The notes under the pieces are model-generated. The model did no database searches. It was not told where the DNA came from and saw only the letters and a list, made by a program, of their open reading frames with translations. Below, in pieces: positions 21,773-34,619 of a DNA stretch of 64,000 nt (positions are counted from its first letter, which is position 1; every line of letters begins with the position of its first letter). This DNA is from Cristatella mucedo (lineage: Eukaryota > Bryozoa > Phylactolaemata > Cristatellidae), in contig WPIO01000007.1 in assembly GCA_009760855.2 (NCBI GenBank), forward strand, positions 7,263,501-7,327,500, read 5' to 3'. A program made the translations under genes and the position numbers.

Positions 21773-24725
21773 TTAGGACACTATAAAAAATAATAAACTC
21801 CACTTTAATCCTGGTTCCCAGACTTTGGAGATTTTGTAAGTCTCGTGATATCCAATATAAGTGCTGACGAATTCATTAAAAAACGCTGAGCGGAGTTTGT
21901 TCCTTTTGGACACTGGCCTCAAAATCGTGCAGAGCTTAGGGTTATGTACTCGCACTTTTCTATGCTGCTAATGCAAAGCTGGCTGGCATTGTCACTCTTC
22001 AGCGATGGACGATGGTAGAGTCGTGCGAATGAGACCCGTCCAACAGTCGGAGCCGGCCGGCATCTGACACGTCTATCGCTGATACGGAGGGACCCGTGGG
22101 AAGACAGACTATATGTACTACGTCGACTTTGGACCGAACAATTGCAGGTAGCCCTCCTTCCGGTAAGCGAACGCGTTTCGATGCAAGCAAATACAGGCCA
22201 ACGCAGAAAGTATTCACGCACCGTAGCGGGAATTCAAGCAGGACAACCTTTCTTGCAAACTTGAAAAGTGGAAGGCATTCCGCGAAAGTAACTATGTAAT
22301 ACGACGATACGGGGCTGGGACGATATCCATTGCACATGAACGCACAGTAAGATGCAGGCTATGCCTGGGATGGGCATCGTTGGGATGGACTCAACCAGAT
22401 CAACACTTTAAAGCACAGTACTACCGCTCTTGGTAAACAGACTGGCGTGCGTATAAGGTCTTTATACAATTACGAGGCTTGCTGACGCCAAACGAAAATG
22501 ACGTCTAAGACATGTCTTGGAAGAAAAAGTGGACTCTCGCAGCGATTTTGCCACTAGTAGTACTTCGTAATGCCACACCCATCAAGCATCCGCAGGGGCT
22601 GACCAAGTCACCGAGTGCAACAGGGAAATGTATCGAAATGCAAGTAATTGGGCACTCACGAGGCATTACCTAGACATCAAGCGAGAGCACCTTTATTAAA
22701 AAGAACTAACTTGAAAAATGCATTAGCTGGCAGACCAAAGTTGTTACACGTAATTGAATTAGCAGGTGCTGCCGGGTGTTGAGGGGCTGGCTGCCAGGCC
22801 GCCTCGAGTCTCAGACCGAACAATAAGCTAGCTTGAGTTTCGGAGAGACCCCAAAGTGCACGGTTCGGCAGACTCATTAAAGTTCAAAGCCCGTTCTTGA
22901 TTCTCGAGTGCTTGCATTTTGAACTAGACTGTGGTCGTTGCATGAATCGTCGAGCGAATGGGATTGTCCCTCTTGGAGCTCTCGCTTGGGTCACTATCGG
23001 ACCTCCAGCAATTCAGGAACGCACGTACGGCATGGAATTCGTCTCCTAGTGCTGTAAAAAATTAATTTATTCTTTGCAGATTATGTAAAATAGCCAACGA
23101 GTCACTGAGGTTGGGAGCATCTCACAACATGGTCTCGCCGTGGCTCGCTGAACCGCACCACGGCCGCCTTTGCAGAGAATCTTTGCCACAGCTGCCCCGC
23201 TTTTCATTGTTGTGTCGCTGACCGGCCTGGAGCCTACAGAAGAGCTTTCGACATTTCCTCGAAGGCGCGCCGGCGGCAGCGCCGTGGCAGCGCTCTTTCG
23301 CTGAGTACGTTGACTAGTGAGCGTGAACCCACTACAATCGGCAGAAGTTATACTCCCCTCCCCTCCCAGGTCATCCCTGGACGACACCAACACCGCACTT
23401 CACGATCTTGTGGTCGGCGGCCTTCACGAGAGCACGCTCTTAGTTGTCGAGCGGCTGGGCCACGTCTCCGAGGATGCCCGTGGTCCTGTCGTGGGCAAAT
23501 AGATCTGGCCGTAGTGGGCTGGCGCCTGCCTCAAAGTACTTGTTAATGGTTGCCAGCTGCCGTACATAGTCCCGAAGGGCCGCAACCCATCTATTCAGGA
23601 CCAGATCGTGCCTGGCCCAAATCGCCGGCGCCGCTGGACGCCAGTGACAGTGCCTGCACTCGACCGAGGCGGCAGGTCACGGACTGAGTCATATTGAAGC
23701 TACGGCCCAATGCATTTATGGCAGCAAGTTCAGTCGCGAGTGTGCCCGGCATTAAAATTCACGCTGATGCCAGTGCTGAAGAAATGGGCGTGGATGCCAA
23801 AGGGGTTGGTGCAAAGACATGTTCCCCTTGCCATCCTTTAAAGTCCAGGCGTCTCCTGCAGCCAACATCCGCACAGCCAACAAAAGGAGAGGGAAGCGTG
23901 TGACCTTCGGGAAGAAGGTTGACTTTCCAGCTTTGCCCTTCAAGGATTGAGACAGGGTTGCCACTGATGATTCAGTGGGGTCCCGGATAACAGACCTAAT
24001 CCTTTCACTAGGTTTGTGACCGGGGTCGCTCGCAACATGGATCATGACTTCCCGTATAGCAGTATGGGAAACATTTAACCTCGCCCCGAGTCCGGCGAAA
24101 AGTCACTCAAACTCGTTCCTGCACATAAAAATAGGTAAAAGCTAAGGTATTCCCAATTTTCAACCTGCCTGAAACAAATAGACAGAAAAATTGAGAATTA
24201 AAGAAAGGTGACCCTTAGTACATTACAAGTAACTGAACCACACATTCATAGGAAGGAAACACAAAATCACATTGCAAAACTCTATGGCAGCCTAAGTAAA
24301 AGCGAAAGATAAAAGCGAAAGACCTTTTTTATCACTTTTGTCGGCTAAAATCTTGAAAGGAGCCATTTTCGTGCTCCCGTTTCCGATTTTGTATGCGAAA
24401 GCGATCGCTTGCAAACGAACGCTGTTTTTTCAGTCAGAAGGCGTGATCAGCCTAGATGATCTTATCAGCCGCCAGAAGTCGTACCTCATAGAATATTATA
24501 CTTTTAAAGAAATGCTAGTGGATACTCAGAGAGTATCTTTCGAAGGAGTGCTAGTGGATATTCCGTCTCCGAGGTTTTCTCCATTCATGGTAGGAAAGCA
24601 TGAGTTTCTTTCACTCATTGCTTAGGTTATACCGTACGCTCTTTTTTTTATTAGGGCAGAGGATGGCCTTTATATAAAGGGTAGGTGTTGAAACGGCAGC
24701 GTCTTAAATCAGCAAGATTTTGACT
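21773..24725. other. Unassigned 3-kb stretch with moderate GC
   Basis: Short ORFs on both strands (for example 23,694-23,903 plus and 23,752-24,045 minus) have no domain I recognise. I looked for LTR-element protease, RT and integrase motifs and saw none. 23,100-24,000 is richer in GC than its flanks. A 95-residue ORF at 24,338-24,625 contains a local duplication of GTGCTAGTGGATAYTC and stays unassigned. Confidence 0.4.
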
Positions 24726-24727
24726 GT

Positions 24728-25500
24728 GATAATAATAATCACCATACATTTATAAAGAATCCACAGATAACAATCTCTTTCTAGGCACTTTGCATGTGCT
24801 GTAAAGGAAGCACAATCAGAGTGTTCGAAGTAGCATGCGAAACGTCGACAAGCATAACAGGGTTGGAAGTGGCAGGTGCTGTGTCAACATGTAAATATGA
24901 TTAGTGGCAGCATGTACAGCGGCAGCACGCATAAGCACAAAAAGGAAGAATAACAATGATCGACCAAATGCTGTGATAAACAGATGCATTTGTAACTTTA
25001 GATGTCAAGTCAGGGGATGTAGTTAGGGGATTTCAGTCGGGAGTGAGTTCCAGTCTTTGGAAGCCTACGAGCTAAAGGAACAGTCTCCGAAGGATTTGGG
25101 ATTCGTAGGACGTGGCTAAAAAATTTGTTTCAGAAAAGTAGGTGGCATGATGGCTAGCCTGGTTGGGGAGTAGTTCCGATAGGTGAGCTAGAGTAAAAAA
25201 TGAATGGACTTATCAGTGAGTGACGGTGCCTTGAAGTCGATGCGTTGCTTGACTGGGAGCCAGTTCATGTAGGCAGGAAGTGGTGTGATGTGGCAACTGC
25301 AACACTCACCACAGAAAAGCCTAGCTGCAGAATTTGGCACCAACTGTAAGTGCCTGATTGCACAGGCCGGTACTCTAGCAAGCAGTGAGCTACAGAAGTC
25401 GAGACGGGATGTCACAAATACATGGACAAATTTGTATGTAGTATCCCTGTTTAAGTAAGCCCGAATTTTAGCAATGTTATTTAGTTGAAAGCAGACGTAA
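24728..25500 (-). mobile_element. LINE-B copy, reverse, 3' part only
   Basis: Reversed LINE-B from the ATT tail (24,728-24,742) up to the SLDDHIS region. Contains a 75-residue remnant with TSRLDFCSSLLARVPA. The tail hairpin stem is decayed. Many substitutions. Confidence 0.8.
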
Positions 25501-25502
25501 AT

Positions 25503-25655
25503 AAAATTTTAATTCATTTATATAGTGCCCCAAGAGAACTTAATCTCTATTCAGGCGCTTCACATACGCCTCGGGGCTCGAGCCCATGACCTCAGTCAGA
25601 CCTTGGTCGGGGCGAGCACCTTAACCGCTAGACCAAACCAGCTCGGCAGACTTGA
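25503..25655 (-). mobile_element. SINE-B copy, reverse
   Basis: Full-length reversed SINE-B: head AGCTGGTTTGGTCTAGCGGT, B-box region GGGCTCGAGCCCC, tail GAAGCGCCTGAATAGAGATT, GGGGCACTATATAAATGAAT. Sits between two LINE-B pieces of opposite orientation. Confidence 0.88.
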
Positions 25656-25659
25656 AAGT

Positions 25660-26185
25660 AGGAGACCATGCCTTTAGTTCGTGCGTACGCTCCCAAAGCC
25701 CGGAATCCACTCCCGACTGACTCCACTACATCCTCTGACTTGAAGACATTTAAAAAGGAGCTAAAACGCATCTATTTATCGCAGCATTTAGTAGGTTGCT
25801 GTGATTTGTCCTAGGTGCACTTATCCGTGCCGATAGTGCGTATGCCGAGCTGGGCTGGCCCAGTGGCTAAGGTGCTCGCCCCGACCAATGTCTGGCCGGG
25901 TTCTTGGGGTCGAGCTCCACTGCATATGTCATGCGCCAGAATAGAGATTAAGTTCTCTTCGGGTGCTATACAAATGAATTATATTATTATATTATGGAAC
26001 CACTGCTCATATTGGCATGTTGACCCTGCTCGTGTCACCTCTAGCCATGTTATGCTTGTTGACGTTGAGCATGTCACAACTAACCATTCGATCATGCTTC
26101 CTTTACAGCGTATGAACAGTGCCTAGATAGAGATAAAGTTTTCCAAGGGCGCTAGACAAATGGATTGATATTGTTATTATTACCT
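25660..26185 (+). mobile_element. LINE-B 3' end, split by a SINE-B
   Basis: Plus-strand LINE-B C-terminal coding (FSSCVRSQSPESTPD-like, frameshifted) runs to about 25,848, is interrupted by a SINE-B, and resumes at about 25,998 with the GCATGTTGACCCTGC 3' UTR and tail near 26,120-26,185. Confidence 0.78.
25848..25998 (+). mobile_element. SINE-B nested in LINE-B
   Basis: GAGCTGGGCTGGCCCAGTGG (A box), CTAAGGTGCTCGCCCCGACC, B-box region GGTCGAGCTCC, tail AGAATAGAGATTAAGTTCTC then ATATTATTATATTA. It interrupts the LINE-B 3' UTR, so it is younger than that LINE copy. Confidence 0.85.
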
Positions 26186-26519
26186 CAAATCCCTGGACGG
26201 CTAGCTGTTCAGCAATTGGCTGAAGAGCGAGTAGCTGAGAGCTGGAGTTTTATTTCAGCAATCATTGCCGCCGAGTGGCCTGGCCATCTCTTGCAAGTCT
26301 CCAAGCATCCAGGCTGGCAGCCCTGCCGTCGCTTCCTCAGGGGACCTTCGGAGGCGGACAGACAAAGGACTGCAGGATGAGGCGGCACAGCTCAGCTCTC
26401 AGTTCGATAATCACTTTCCTCTGGGAGTCGCCCGGTGCACACGAACGTGACCTTTAGCATACGCAAAAAACTAGGATGTCACCAGTGCAACTGTACCGCT
26501 ACCAGTCGAGTCCAAGGCA

Positions 26520-27450
26520 GAGTGCAGAGCTGGGGCAGGCGAAAAAGGATCGCAGGGCTGCTCGGGGGGGGGGGGCGGAGAGGTGGGGATGCCTCTCTGC
26601 GCTAAATCCGTTTACCTGCTCCGGTGTGCGTAGAAGCGACTAGACAAAGCTAAAGGACTGGGCTGACAGTCCTCGCAGGAATGCCGAGCTCGAGGCGAGA
26701 CGCCAGTGCCGCTGTACAATGCCGCAGCGTGCGGTTCTTCTTGGCGGCGTCGAACTCGTTGGCCACGCCAAGGGCTACAACTCCGGCTACAGCTAGTTGT
26801 CCGCTGCGACACCCGTCGTCAGCGGACGGTCGCCGAGAGCCGATCCTTCATTCGACAAAGTCGCCTAGCTGCCCGAGGCGCTAAAAATACTTCGCCATCG
26901 AGTGCAACGAGGACGAGAGCCCGTCGATTGTCTGCTCACCCGCGTCGGTTAAAACCTCCTCGTGCCTACTTGGCCGTCGTGCCGCGCTAGGAGCTCTTGG
27001 CCTATTTCGACCTTTGCAGCGTGCAGGTGCTCCGTGACCTATCGACGAGGAGTGCTTTCTACAGAGAAGACCGTCGGCGATCGTCGAAGAGCCGCATCGA
27101 GTGCGCACTGCTGGCTGGCTGGCTTAGCTGGCTGCCGCCGCTGCTACGCATCTCCGGCAGACGAGGTCCGCAGCCAGCGAGACCCGTGCTTCGACGGAAG
27201 CACCAACCGAACTACAAGAGCAGGTGCTGCCCGAAACTGAAAGTTTCGAGCTCCACCCCTATCTCCCCACTCGAACAAAGCAACGCACTTCCTAAAGACA
27301 ATTCATTTGGGACCTCTGCGTTTTTTCCCATAGCCGGAGATCGGGTACGGGCTAATGATACCGCCACCGCCGACCGCAAGGCTTGCATACCTGGCTGGTA
27401 AATTGAGCCCGGCGCAGCTTCGGGCGAAGTGAAAGTCAATAAGGCCAGAA
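26520..27450. other. CpG-rich island, no gene assigned
   Basis: GC- and CpG-rich block about 0.9 kb long in AT-balanced surroundings, with a G run at 26,563-26,573. Overlapping ORFs on both strands (for example 26,997-27,401 plus) have no recognised domain. The look is that of a CpG island or promoter, but no exon with good splice sites was found. Confidence 0.45.
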
Positions 27451-27767
27451 CGTACATTTTTTGGAAAGCACTTAAGAGGAATGACTGAACTCAAGCTCCC
27501 AGGTTTCATTCAAGTGTGCATTCGAGAATGCTAACGTCACCCGCTGCCCTACAAGTTGCGCTGGTTTTAGATGATTGCCAGTGCATTTCGTAGGTTCACG
27601 AGATCCTTGCGTCGCCGAATTTTTTAGCGCATGCAAAGCGAAGCGAGAGCTATATGGGTTACTGGGAGCAGGCTGTCGTGGAGTGAAGTGAAACTGTTCG
27701 CATTTTTTAGCGACAGCAGTATGGGTTCGTTCGTCGATGATGGGTAAAGCAAAGCAGAGCAAAAGTT

Positions 27768-27890
27768 AAGGATCAAGCAGCCTCGTTTATATAGCGACAG
27801 AAGAGCCTCAGCGGCTGTCACCCCGCTGGCAGTGGGAAATGAAAGATTATCCGTGTCAGGACTCGAATCCAAGACATGTATAGTGACGTA
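27768..27890 (-). mobile_element. SINE-A-related copy, diverged
   Basis: Reversed SINE-A body (GGCTCTTCTGTCGCTATATA, GCTGCTTGATCC) and a B-box-like GATTCGAGTCC. The head is decayed. Confidence 0.65.
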
Positions 27891-28755
27891 GGAAGATGTT
27901 GTGCACAGTAATGTGAAGTATAGGCAGGCAAGACAACTGCCGTACAGGCAGACTTGACCAGATGGCCTATGTAGTTTTAAATCATATTTCGAGACTGTAG
28001 ATGATAGGCCATGCAGTGGCCACCAGTCAAAGTTGCTTAAACTCCAGAAATCAGAGTGGATCGGCGAGGCCTTGGTCCTGTGACGGCAATCAATGGTACT
28101 TTTTCTTAGCTTCGTGGCAATGCTTCCGCAGCGTTTTGCTTCCCCAGCGGCAATCATTCTCTAGCAGCAGCGGTGCTCTCAATGACAGTCATCTTTTTTG
28201 CTATAAATGCCCACGTGCAAACACTTTAACATACATACAGAGTTCTCGACTTTTGCTGCACAGTAAAGAAGGTAACGCGGATCGTACTTTCAGTCAAGTA
28301 TTGAAAAGGTTTCAGCTTAATCAAAATGATCACATGAAGTGGTTGCATTGCTCTGTTTACCTATTCAATTTAGGAGTCTTGAGAGTGAGGCTGATTACCT
28401 TTTGATCATGTGACATTGGAAAGCTAACTGTGCTTGAATTGGTTGGATGTGAATCCAGAAATGAGTGTCCATACTCACGTAACGTAATTACATACCATGC
28501 ATGGAAAAAGAGAATTTACACAGGTCTGAATATGTGCTCTTAGGTGTAGAAATAATGCCCCCGCCATGCCATCCCCGTGAACGCGTCCAGAGCACGGGCA
28601 CTATTTTTAGTAGTCAGGCCCACTAACGGCAAGAACGTGGCATAGCAAGAGCCTCTGTATCGGCTTATCAGTCTAAATATAACTGCAAATGGATAGTTAG
28701 ATAAAGACAGCGTTTATAGAGCTTTGTAAGCTTTAATTGCGTCACATCAAACAGA
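27891..28755. other. Unassigned intergenic sequence
   Basis: A 177-residue minus-strand ORF (27,624-28,157) crosses the SINE and resembles nothing known. No other feature. Confidence 0.4.
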
Positions 28756-29330
<575 letters not shown>

Positions 29331-29677
29331 ATGACATGCCGTTCTAAGTAGGTGAACACAGGCAGTCCGACTGGAATAGTTCACAAGGGCTGACCAATCG
29401 TCATCGCCATCCGTCTCCAGGTCAAGATGGCGGCCCAAATGGAGTTGGTTATTGGACCAGATCAGATTCTTAAGTGACTCAATCGGCTGCTTGAAGCTAC
29501 CACTTTAAGCTACGAAGTTAAGTATCTTGCTCGGATCATAAGCGCTCTCTTCCAAGATAGGTACTGGCGTCACGTTGAGCTACTTATAGACAGGATAACT
29601 AGTGCTCGAGTTGTCAATCCCATTGGCGTGAAGTATCTTCGACTAACTGCAGAAGTATCGCCTTGTCCAGTAAATCT
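29331..29677. other. Unassigned spacer between GA tracts
   Basis: About 350 bp of ordinary sequence, no feature recognised. Confidence 0.4.
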
Positions 29678-29708
29678 CAGAGAGAGAGATGGAGGGAGAG
29701 GTAAAGGG

Positions 29709-29739
<31 letters not shown>

Positions 29740-29742
29740 AGG

Positions 29743-29818
<76 letters not shown>

Positions 29819-29824
29819 AAGAGT
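29678..29824. repeat. (GA)n microsatellite
   Basis: GA tract with GGGA variants, 147 bp. Confidence 0.97.
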
Positions 29825-29994
29825 GACTTAACTCAAAGCACATTTACGTGACTGAATGAGAGTTACAAATGGAGACGATCAAAGTGAAGATTGAAGTGCT
29901 ACTGGTTCACTTTTCTGAGCACCTAAGTAAATCAAGAAAGTTACGCACTGCAAGATTAGTATAAATAAAGCATCTCATCACGTCAGCTCCATCA

Positions 29995-32060
29995 TAGCGT
30001 GAAATATGCTCATGTTAGCACAGTCCAGAAATGCTTATTTCGACGACAAACCATCTCCTTATCTGTTCCCAGATTAGCTCCTTACCTGATGATCCTTGTG
30101 ATGATCCAGCTGACTGCTTTTCTACGTTCTTTGTCCAGAAGATAGACAAGATCATGGTATCCATCCCTGCAATGGCAGCAGCCCACTAGAATGCTGTCCC
30201 TCGATTCCTTGCAGCACCTCAATGTCTACATTCAAGCAGGTCAGTAGTAACCTCGTTCTGAAGTTCATATCCAAATCAAAGAAGACAACACGTCCTTCGA
30301 ACCCTATTCCCACTGACCTGCTTCTACGTTGCATTGATTTGCTGCTGCCATGCATAACTAATATCATTCATATATCATTAGCCTCAGGTGATGTCCCAGC
30401 ACCTTTCAAAAAGGCTGTAGTCTGGCCACTACTCAAGAAAGCGACACTAGACCAAGAAAACTTGAGTAACTTCCGCGCAGTCTCCCTTCTAACATTCCTA
30501 TCAAAGACACTGGAACGGGTCATGGCAGACCAGCTGAACTCATATATTGCAACTTCTAACCTTGCCAGTAAGTTCCAGTCTGGCTTTAGACCTAATCATT
30601 CCACAGAGTCAGCATTTCTCCGGGTTTACAAAAACCTTCTTAGGAATGCATACATGGGTAGAGTATATCTGCTTGTTTTGCTCGATCTTTCGGCAGCTTT
30701 TTGATACTATCAGTCACCAAGTCCTTCTTGAGCGCCTCTCATCACTCTGGGCATCATCGGGAGTGGTCTGCAATGGTTCAGGTCCTATCTCACTTGGGGA
30801 TTCCAGACAATTGGTGTGAGTCGACAAAGATCATCTGACGAACCTCTAAAATATGAGGTACCTCAAGGCTCCGTGCTTGGTCGGGTTCTTTTCACAGTTC
30901 ATACTCTCCCTTTTGCCGATGTGCTTGCCAAGCACAACCTAGATTTTCACTTCAATGGGGAAGTCACTCAGTTGTACCTGTGCTTTGATCCCTCCCAGCC
31001 CTCGAGCACGTCGAATTCTCTTAACTCCCTTGCCGCATACATTGAGGACTTTCACGCATGGATGGCAGCAAATTTTCTTACACTGAATTATGATACAACT
31101 AACTTACTAGCTATGGGCAAACCAAATATGATTCCGAAATTGGAGAGGCCAACGCTCAAAGTCGGCTCTGCCAGCATATCTCCTGTTGAATCTGCACGAA
31201 ATCTAGGCGGCATGTTCCAAAGTGACCTTTCGTTAGACGACCACATTAGCACCACAAACAAGTCTGCCTACTTTCCGCTACATGACATAGCTAAAATTTG
31301 GGCTTGTTTAGATAAGGATACCACGTCTAAGTTGGTCCTTGCATTTGTGACATCCCGTCTCGATTTCTGTAAGTCACTGCTAGCTGGACTACAGTCATGT
31401 GCAATCAGGCGCTTACAGCTGGTGCAAAACTGTGCAGCTAGGCTTGTCAATCGTGAGCGTCGCAGTTGCCACATCACACCACTTCTCGCCGACCTGCGGT
31501 GGCTACCAGTCAAGCAACGGATCGACTTTAAACGCTTGTCGCTCACTTTTAGGTCCCTTCATTCTTTGGCTCTAGCCTACCTATCAGATCTACTTCCCCA
31601 CTGGGCCAAGCAACGTACCACCCACTTTTCAAAATCTAACTGATTACCTATACCTCGCACAAACCTCAAATCCTTAGGAGACCGTGAATTTCGTTCGTAA
31701 GCTCCCAAAGCTTGGAACTCACTCCCAACTTGTGTCAGAACATTCCCTGAATTGACCATATTAAAAAAATAATTAAAAACACACCTATTTATGAAAGCAT
31801 TTAGTGGGTCCCTGCGATTCATCCTTTATGTGCTTATGCCTGCTGACTCTGTTGTATGCTGCAACTAATGACACTTGCATGCGGACTCTGTGCATTTCAC
31901 CCCAAACCATGTCACCCCAAACCTTGCTAGTCATGTTGTTTATCAAGCATGATACCACTAATCATTCGATCGTGTTTCCTTTGCAGTAAATGTAAAGCGC
32001 CAAGAAAGAGATTGAGTTCTCTGAGGGGGCTTTACCAAACTGTATAACTTTTATTAATGT
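29995..32060 (+). mobile_element. LINE-B, longest copy, dead reverse transcriptase
   Basis: Plus-strand LINE-B holding most of the reverse transcriptase (30,222-30,704 and 30,816-31,643) and a full 3' UTR. An extra T in a run of five (30,698-30,702) breaks the frame inside LDLSAAFDT. The catalytic YADD is replaced by NGEV at 30,954-30,965, so the enzyme would be dead even with the frame open. The order is finger (VSLLTFLSKTLERV), motif A, motif B (EVPQGSVLG), thumb, then TSRLDFCKSLLAGL. No endonuclease is present; the copy is 5'-truncated. Confidence 0.9.
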
Positions 32061-32340
32061 TTACCTCCTGAAAATGCACGAAAAAACGTTAGCGCACTTG
32101 ATGAAGAGAAAGAGTCAACTGGCTGCGATACAGATGGCTCACTCAAAGGCGTAACAACGTCGTCAGTTCATCAAGCGTGACAGCTGAGCCCGAAGCTTGT
32201 CGCATCAATGAGCTTTGAATTGCGAAGTCGGGTCACATTCCTTTGCCCGCCTGTCGCCTTTGCCACTAGCAGACGATGGGGCGGCATCATCTGGGGCATG
32301 CCGCTGATCTATTGCTTCTCAGCTCAATCCACTATGGCGT
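32061..32340. other. Spacer between two tail-to-tail LINE-B copies
   Basis: 280 bp of ordinary sequence between the 3' ends of opposed LINE-B copies; no feature recognised. Confidence 0.4.
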
Positions 32341-32341
32341 T

Positions 32342-33300
32342 AATATAATAATAATAATATTGCACTTGATAAAGCGCCCTCAGAGAACTTAATCTCTTTC
32401 TAGGCGCTTTACATTTGCTGAAAAGTGATACGCAATAGAATAGTAAGTAAAATCATGCTTGAAAAACAAACAAAATGAATAACATGGTTAGGGGTTACAT
32501 GCACTGGATCAGCATGCAAATGTGGTTAGTGGCAGCATGAACAGTGTCAGCACGCATAAGCACATCGAGGACGAATCACAAGGACCCACTAAATGCTGTC
32601 CTAAATAGGTATGTTTTTAAGTTTCTTTTAAATGTGGTCAGGTCAGGGGATGTTCTGATGCAGGTCGGGAGGGAGTTCCAGGCTGTGGGAGCATACGAGC
32701 TAAATGCACGGTCTCCAAAGGATTTAAGGTTTGTACGAGGTATTTCTAGACTGTTGGATTCCGAAAAGCGAGTGGTACGATGCTTTGCCTGATGGGGTAG
32801 TATCTCTGAAAGATAGGCTGGAGCCATAGAATGAAGAGACCTAAAAGTGAGCGACAAAACCTTGAAGTCAATCCGTTGCTTGACTGGTAACCAGTGCAGG
32901 TCGGCGAGAAGTGGAGTAATGTGGCAACTGCGCCGCTCACGACAGACAAGCCTAGCTGCAGAGTTTTGCACCAGCTGCAATCGCCTGATCGCACATGCTG
33001 GTAGGCCAGTAAGCAGTGAGTTGCAGAAGTCGAGACGAGATGTCACGAATGCATGGACCAACTTGGACGTGGTATCCTTATCTAAACAAGCCCTAATTTT
33101 AGCAATGTTATGAAGCTGAAAATAGGCTGATTTGACTGTGGAGCTGATGTGGTCGTCTAACGAGAGGTCGCTTTGGAATATGACACCTAGATTTCGAGCT
33201 GATGCAACTGGAGATATGCTGGCAGAGCCAATTTTGAAAGTCAGCCTTTCCAATTTCTGAATGACACTAGGTTTGCCCATAACTAGTAAGTTAGTTTTAG
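32342..33300 (-). mobile_element. LINE-B 3' half, reverse, well preserved
   Basis: Minus-strand LINE-B with a 234-residue uninterrupted C-terminal ORF (32,576-33,280): [60 protein letters not shown] and AWNSLPTCIRTSPDL, ending FRTAFSGSL. The tail hairpin and (ATT)n (32,342-32,360) are intact. This is the best guide to the LINE-B C-terminal consensus in the window. Confidence 0.9.
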
Positions 33301-33398
33301 CTCCTGAAAGCTACTTGTGTCATCCTCCTTGGTAAAACCTTTTACTCTTCTTTTCTTTCGGAAATAAATATCGTTTCTATATATCAGTTGTATGTATA

Positions 33399-33404
<6 letters not shown>

Positions 33405-33433
<29 letters not shown>
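33405..33433. repeat. (TA)n microsatellite
   Basis: About 14 TA units, with further TATATA nearby. Confidence 0.95.
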
Positions 33434-33435
<2 letters not shown>

Positions 33436-33499
33436 TTTATATATATCATTAGGGTCATACCCCCAATAATTGTATACATGATGACATTGCGAATGCTAC

Positions 33500-33602
33500 T
33501 ACTTATCAATTGACAAGGCTTTTATTGCAGCATCTTTAACGTGCCTAGAAAGAGATTGAATCTTCTGTGGTTGCTATACATATGCATCATCATTTTTATT
33601 AC
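33500..33602 (+). mobile_element. LINE-B tail fragment
   Basis: TTGCAGCATCTTTAACGTGC then CTAGAAAGAGATTGAATCTT, and an ATCATCATTTTTATTA tail. The stem is decayed. Confidence 0.65.
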
Positions 33603-33969
33603 GCGTATTACAGCACTTGATCCTCGGTGACATTTGCCCCTGTTATGGTATTGGAACGTAAAACATCATCTAGCTGCGGAATCTAATCAAAACCTGCCCT
33701 GATGAATGAAAAATAATAAATAGCGATTTGTGTTGAGTTCAACACTCCTCAAGGCATATCAGTAAGAATGATGAAGAACTTACGTTTACAATACTTGAAA
33801 ATCTTCATACCAATCGTATTACACGAAAAGACCTTTAGCCAATGTCGGAAAATGAACGAAGAAGTGATTTTCCTTTTCGCTGAAGTATCGGCCCTCTTTC
33901 CAAAGGGACAGTATGCACATGCTTGGCTACTGATTGCTGTCCTTCCTTAGGATCGTTAAGCGTTTGCAC

Positions 33970-34285
33970 TTGTAATAGTAATAATAATACTAGTAAATTT
34001 GCATACCGCCCTCGGAGAACTTAATCTCTTTCTAGGTCCTTTACCTTTGTTGCACAGCATGGTCGAATGGTTAATGGTAGCATGCTCAATGTAAACAAGC
34101 ATAACCTGGTTAGTGGTGACATTCACGGGGTCAGAATGCAAATGTGGTTAGTGGCAGCTTACACAGTGTCAGCACTCATAAGCACAAAAAGGAAGAATCA
34201 AAAGGATCCACCAAATGCTGTGATAAGTAGATGCGTTTGTAGCTTCTTTTTGAATATCGCCAAGTCAAGGGGTGTCAGCTCTCAA
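33970..34285 (-). mobile_element. LINE-B 3' UTR fragment, reverse
   Basis: Reversed 3' UTR of LINE-B: AATAATAATACTAG tail, hairpin region GAGAACTTAATCTCTTTCTA, GTGGTTAGTGGCAG and CACAGTGTCAGCACTCATAA. Ends in the TTTTTGAATATCGCCAAGTC part of the ORF end. Confidence 0.85.
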
Positions 34286-34464
34286 TCGTCCCAGCACGAT
34301 AATGCCGACTGAAACTGCTATTACCTTCGCACCTAGCTGCCATAGGACTGTTACAGTCTCACACTCCCTGGGGGAGAGCTGTAGCTATTAGCGCCTCGCC
34401 TTAGAAGAAGGCAGTGCGCCTGTCCGTATTTTGAACTGTAAAGAAGCTCTAACATCAGTCGCTC

Positions 34465-34613
34465 AGTGGGGGCTAGCTGGTTTTGTCTAGCGGTTAAGGT
34501 GCTCGCCCCGACCAAGGTCTGACTGAGGTCGTGGGCTCGAGCCCCGAGGCATATGTGAAGCGCCTGAATAGAGATTAAGTTCTCTTGGGGCGCTATATAA
34601 ATGAATTATATAC
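34465..34613 (+). mobile_element. SINE-B copy, near consensus
   Basis: CTAGCTGGTTTTGTCTAGCG, GTTAAGGTGCTCGCCCCGAC, B box GGGCTCGAGCCCC, then a tail whose stem arms AAGCGCC (34,558-34,564) and GGCGCT (34,589-34,594) match the LINE-B hairpin, ending ATATAAATGAATTATA. Confidence 0.9.
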
Positions 34614-34619
34614 TGTTAG

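Noticed and set aside
21919-24045. Degraded LTR retrotransposon
   Set aside because: I looked for protease, reverse-transcriptase and integrase motifs and for paired long repeats and saw none; left as unassigned.
24338-24625. 95-residue ORF as a gene
   Set aside because: Unfamiliar, single-exon, with no promoter, splice or homology support visible.
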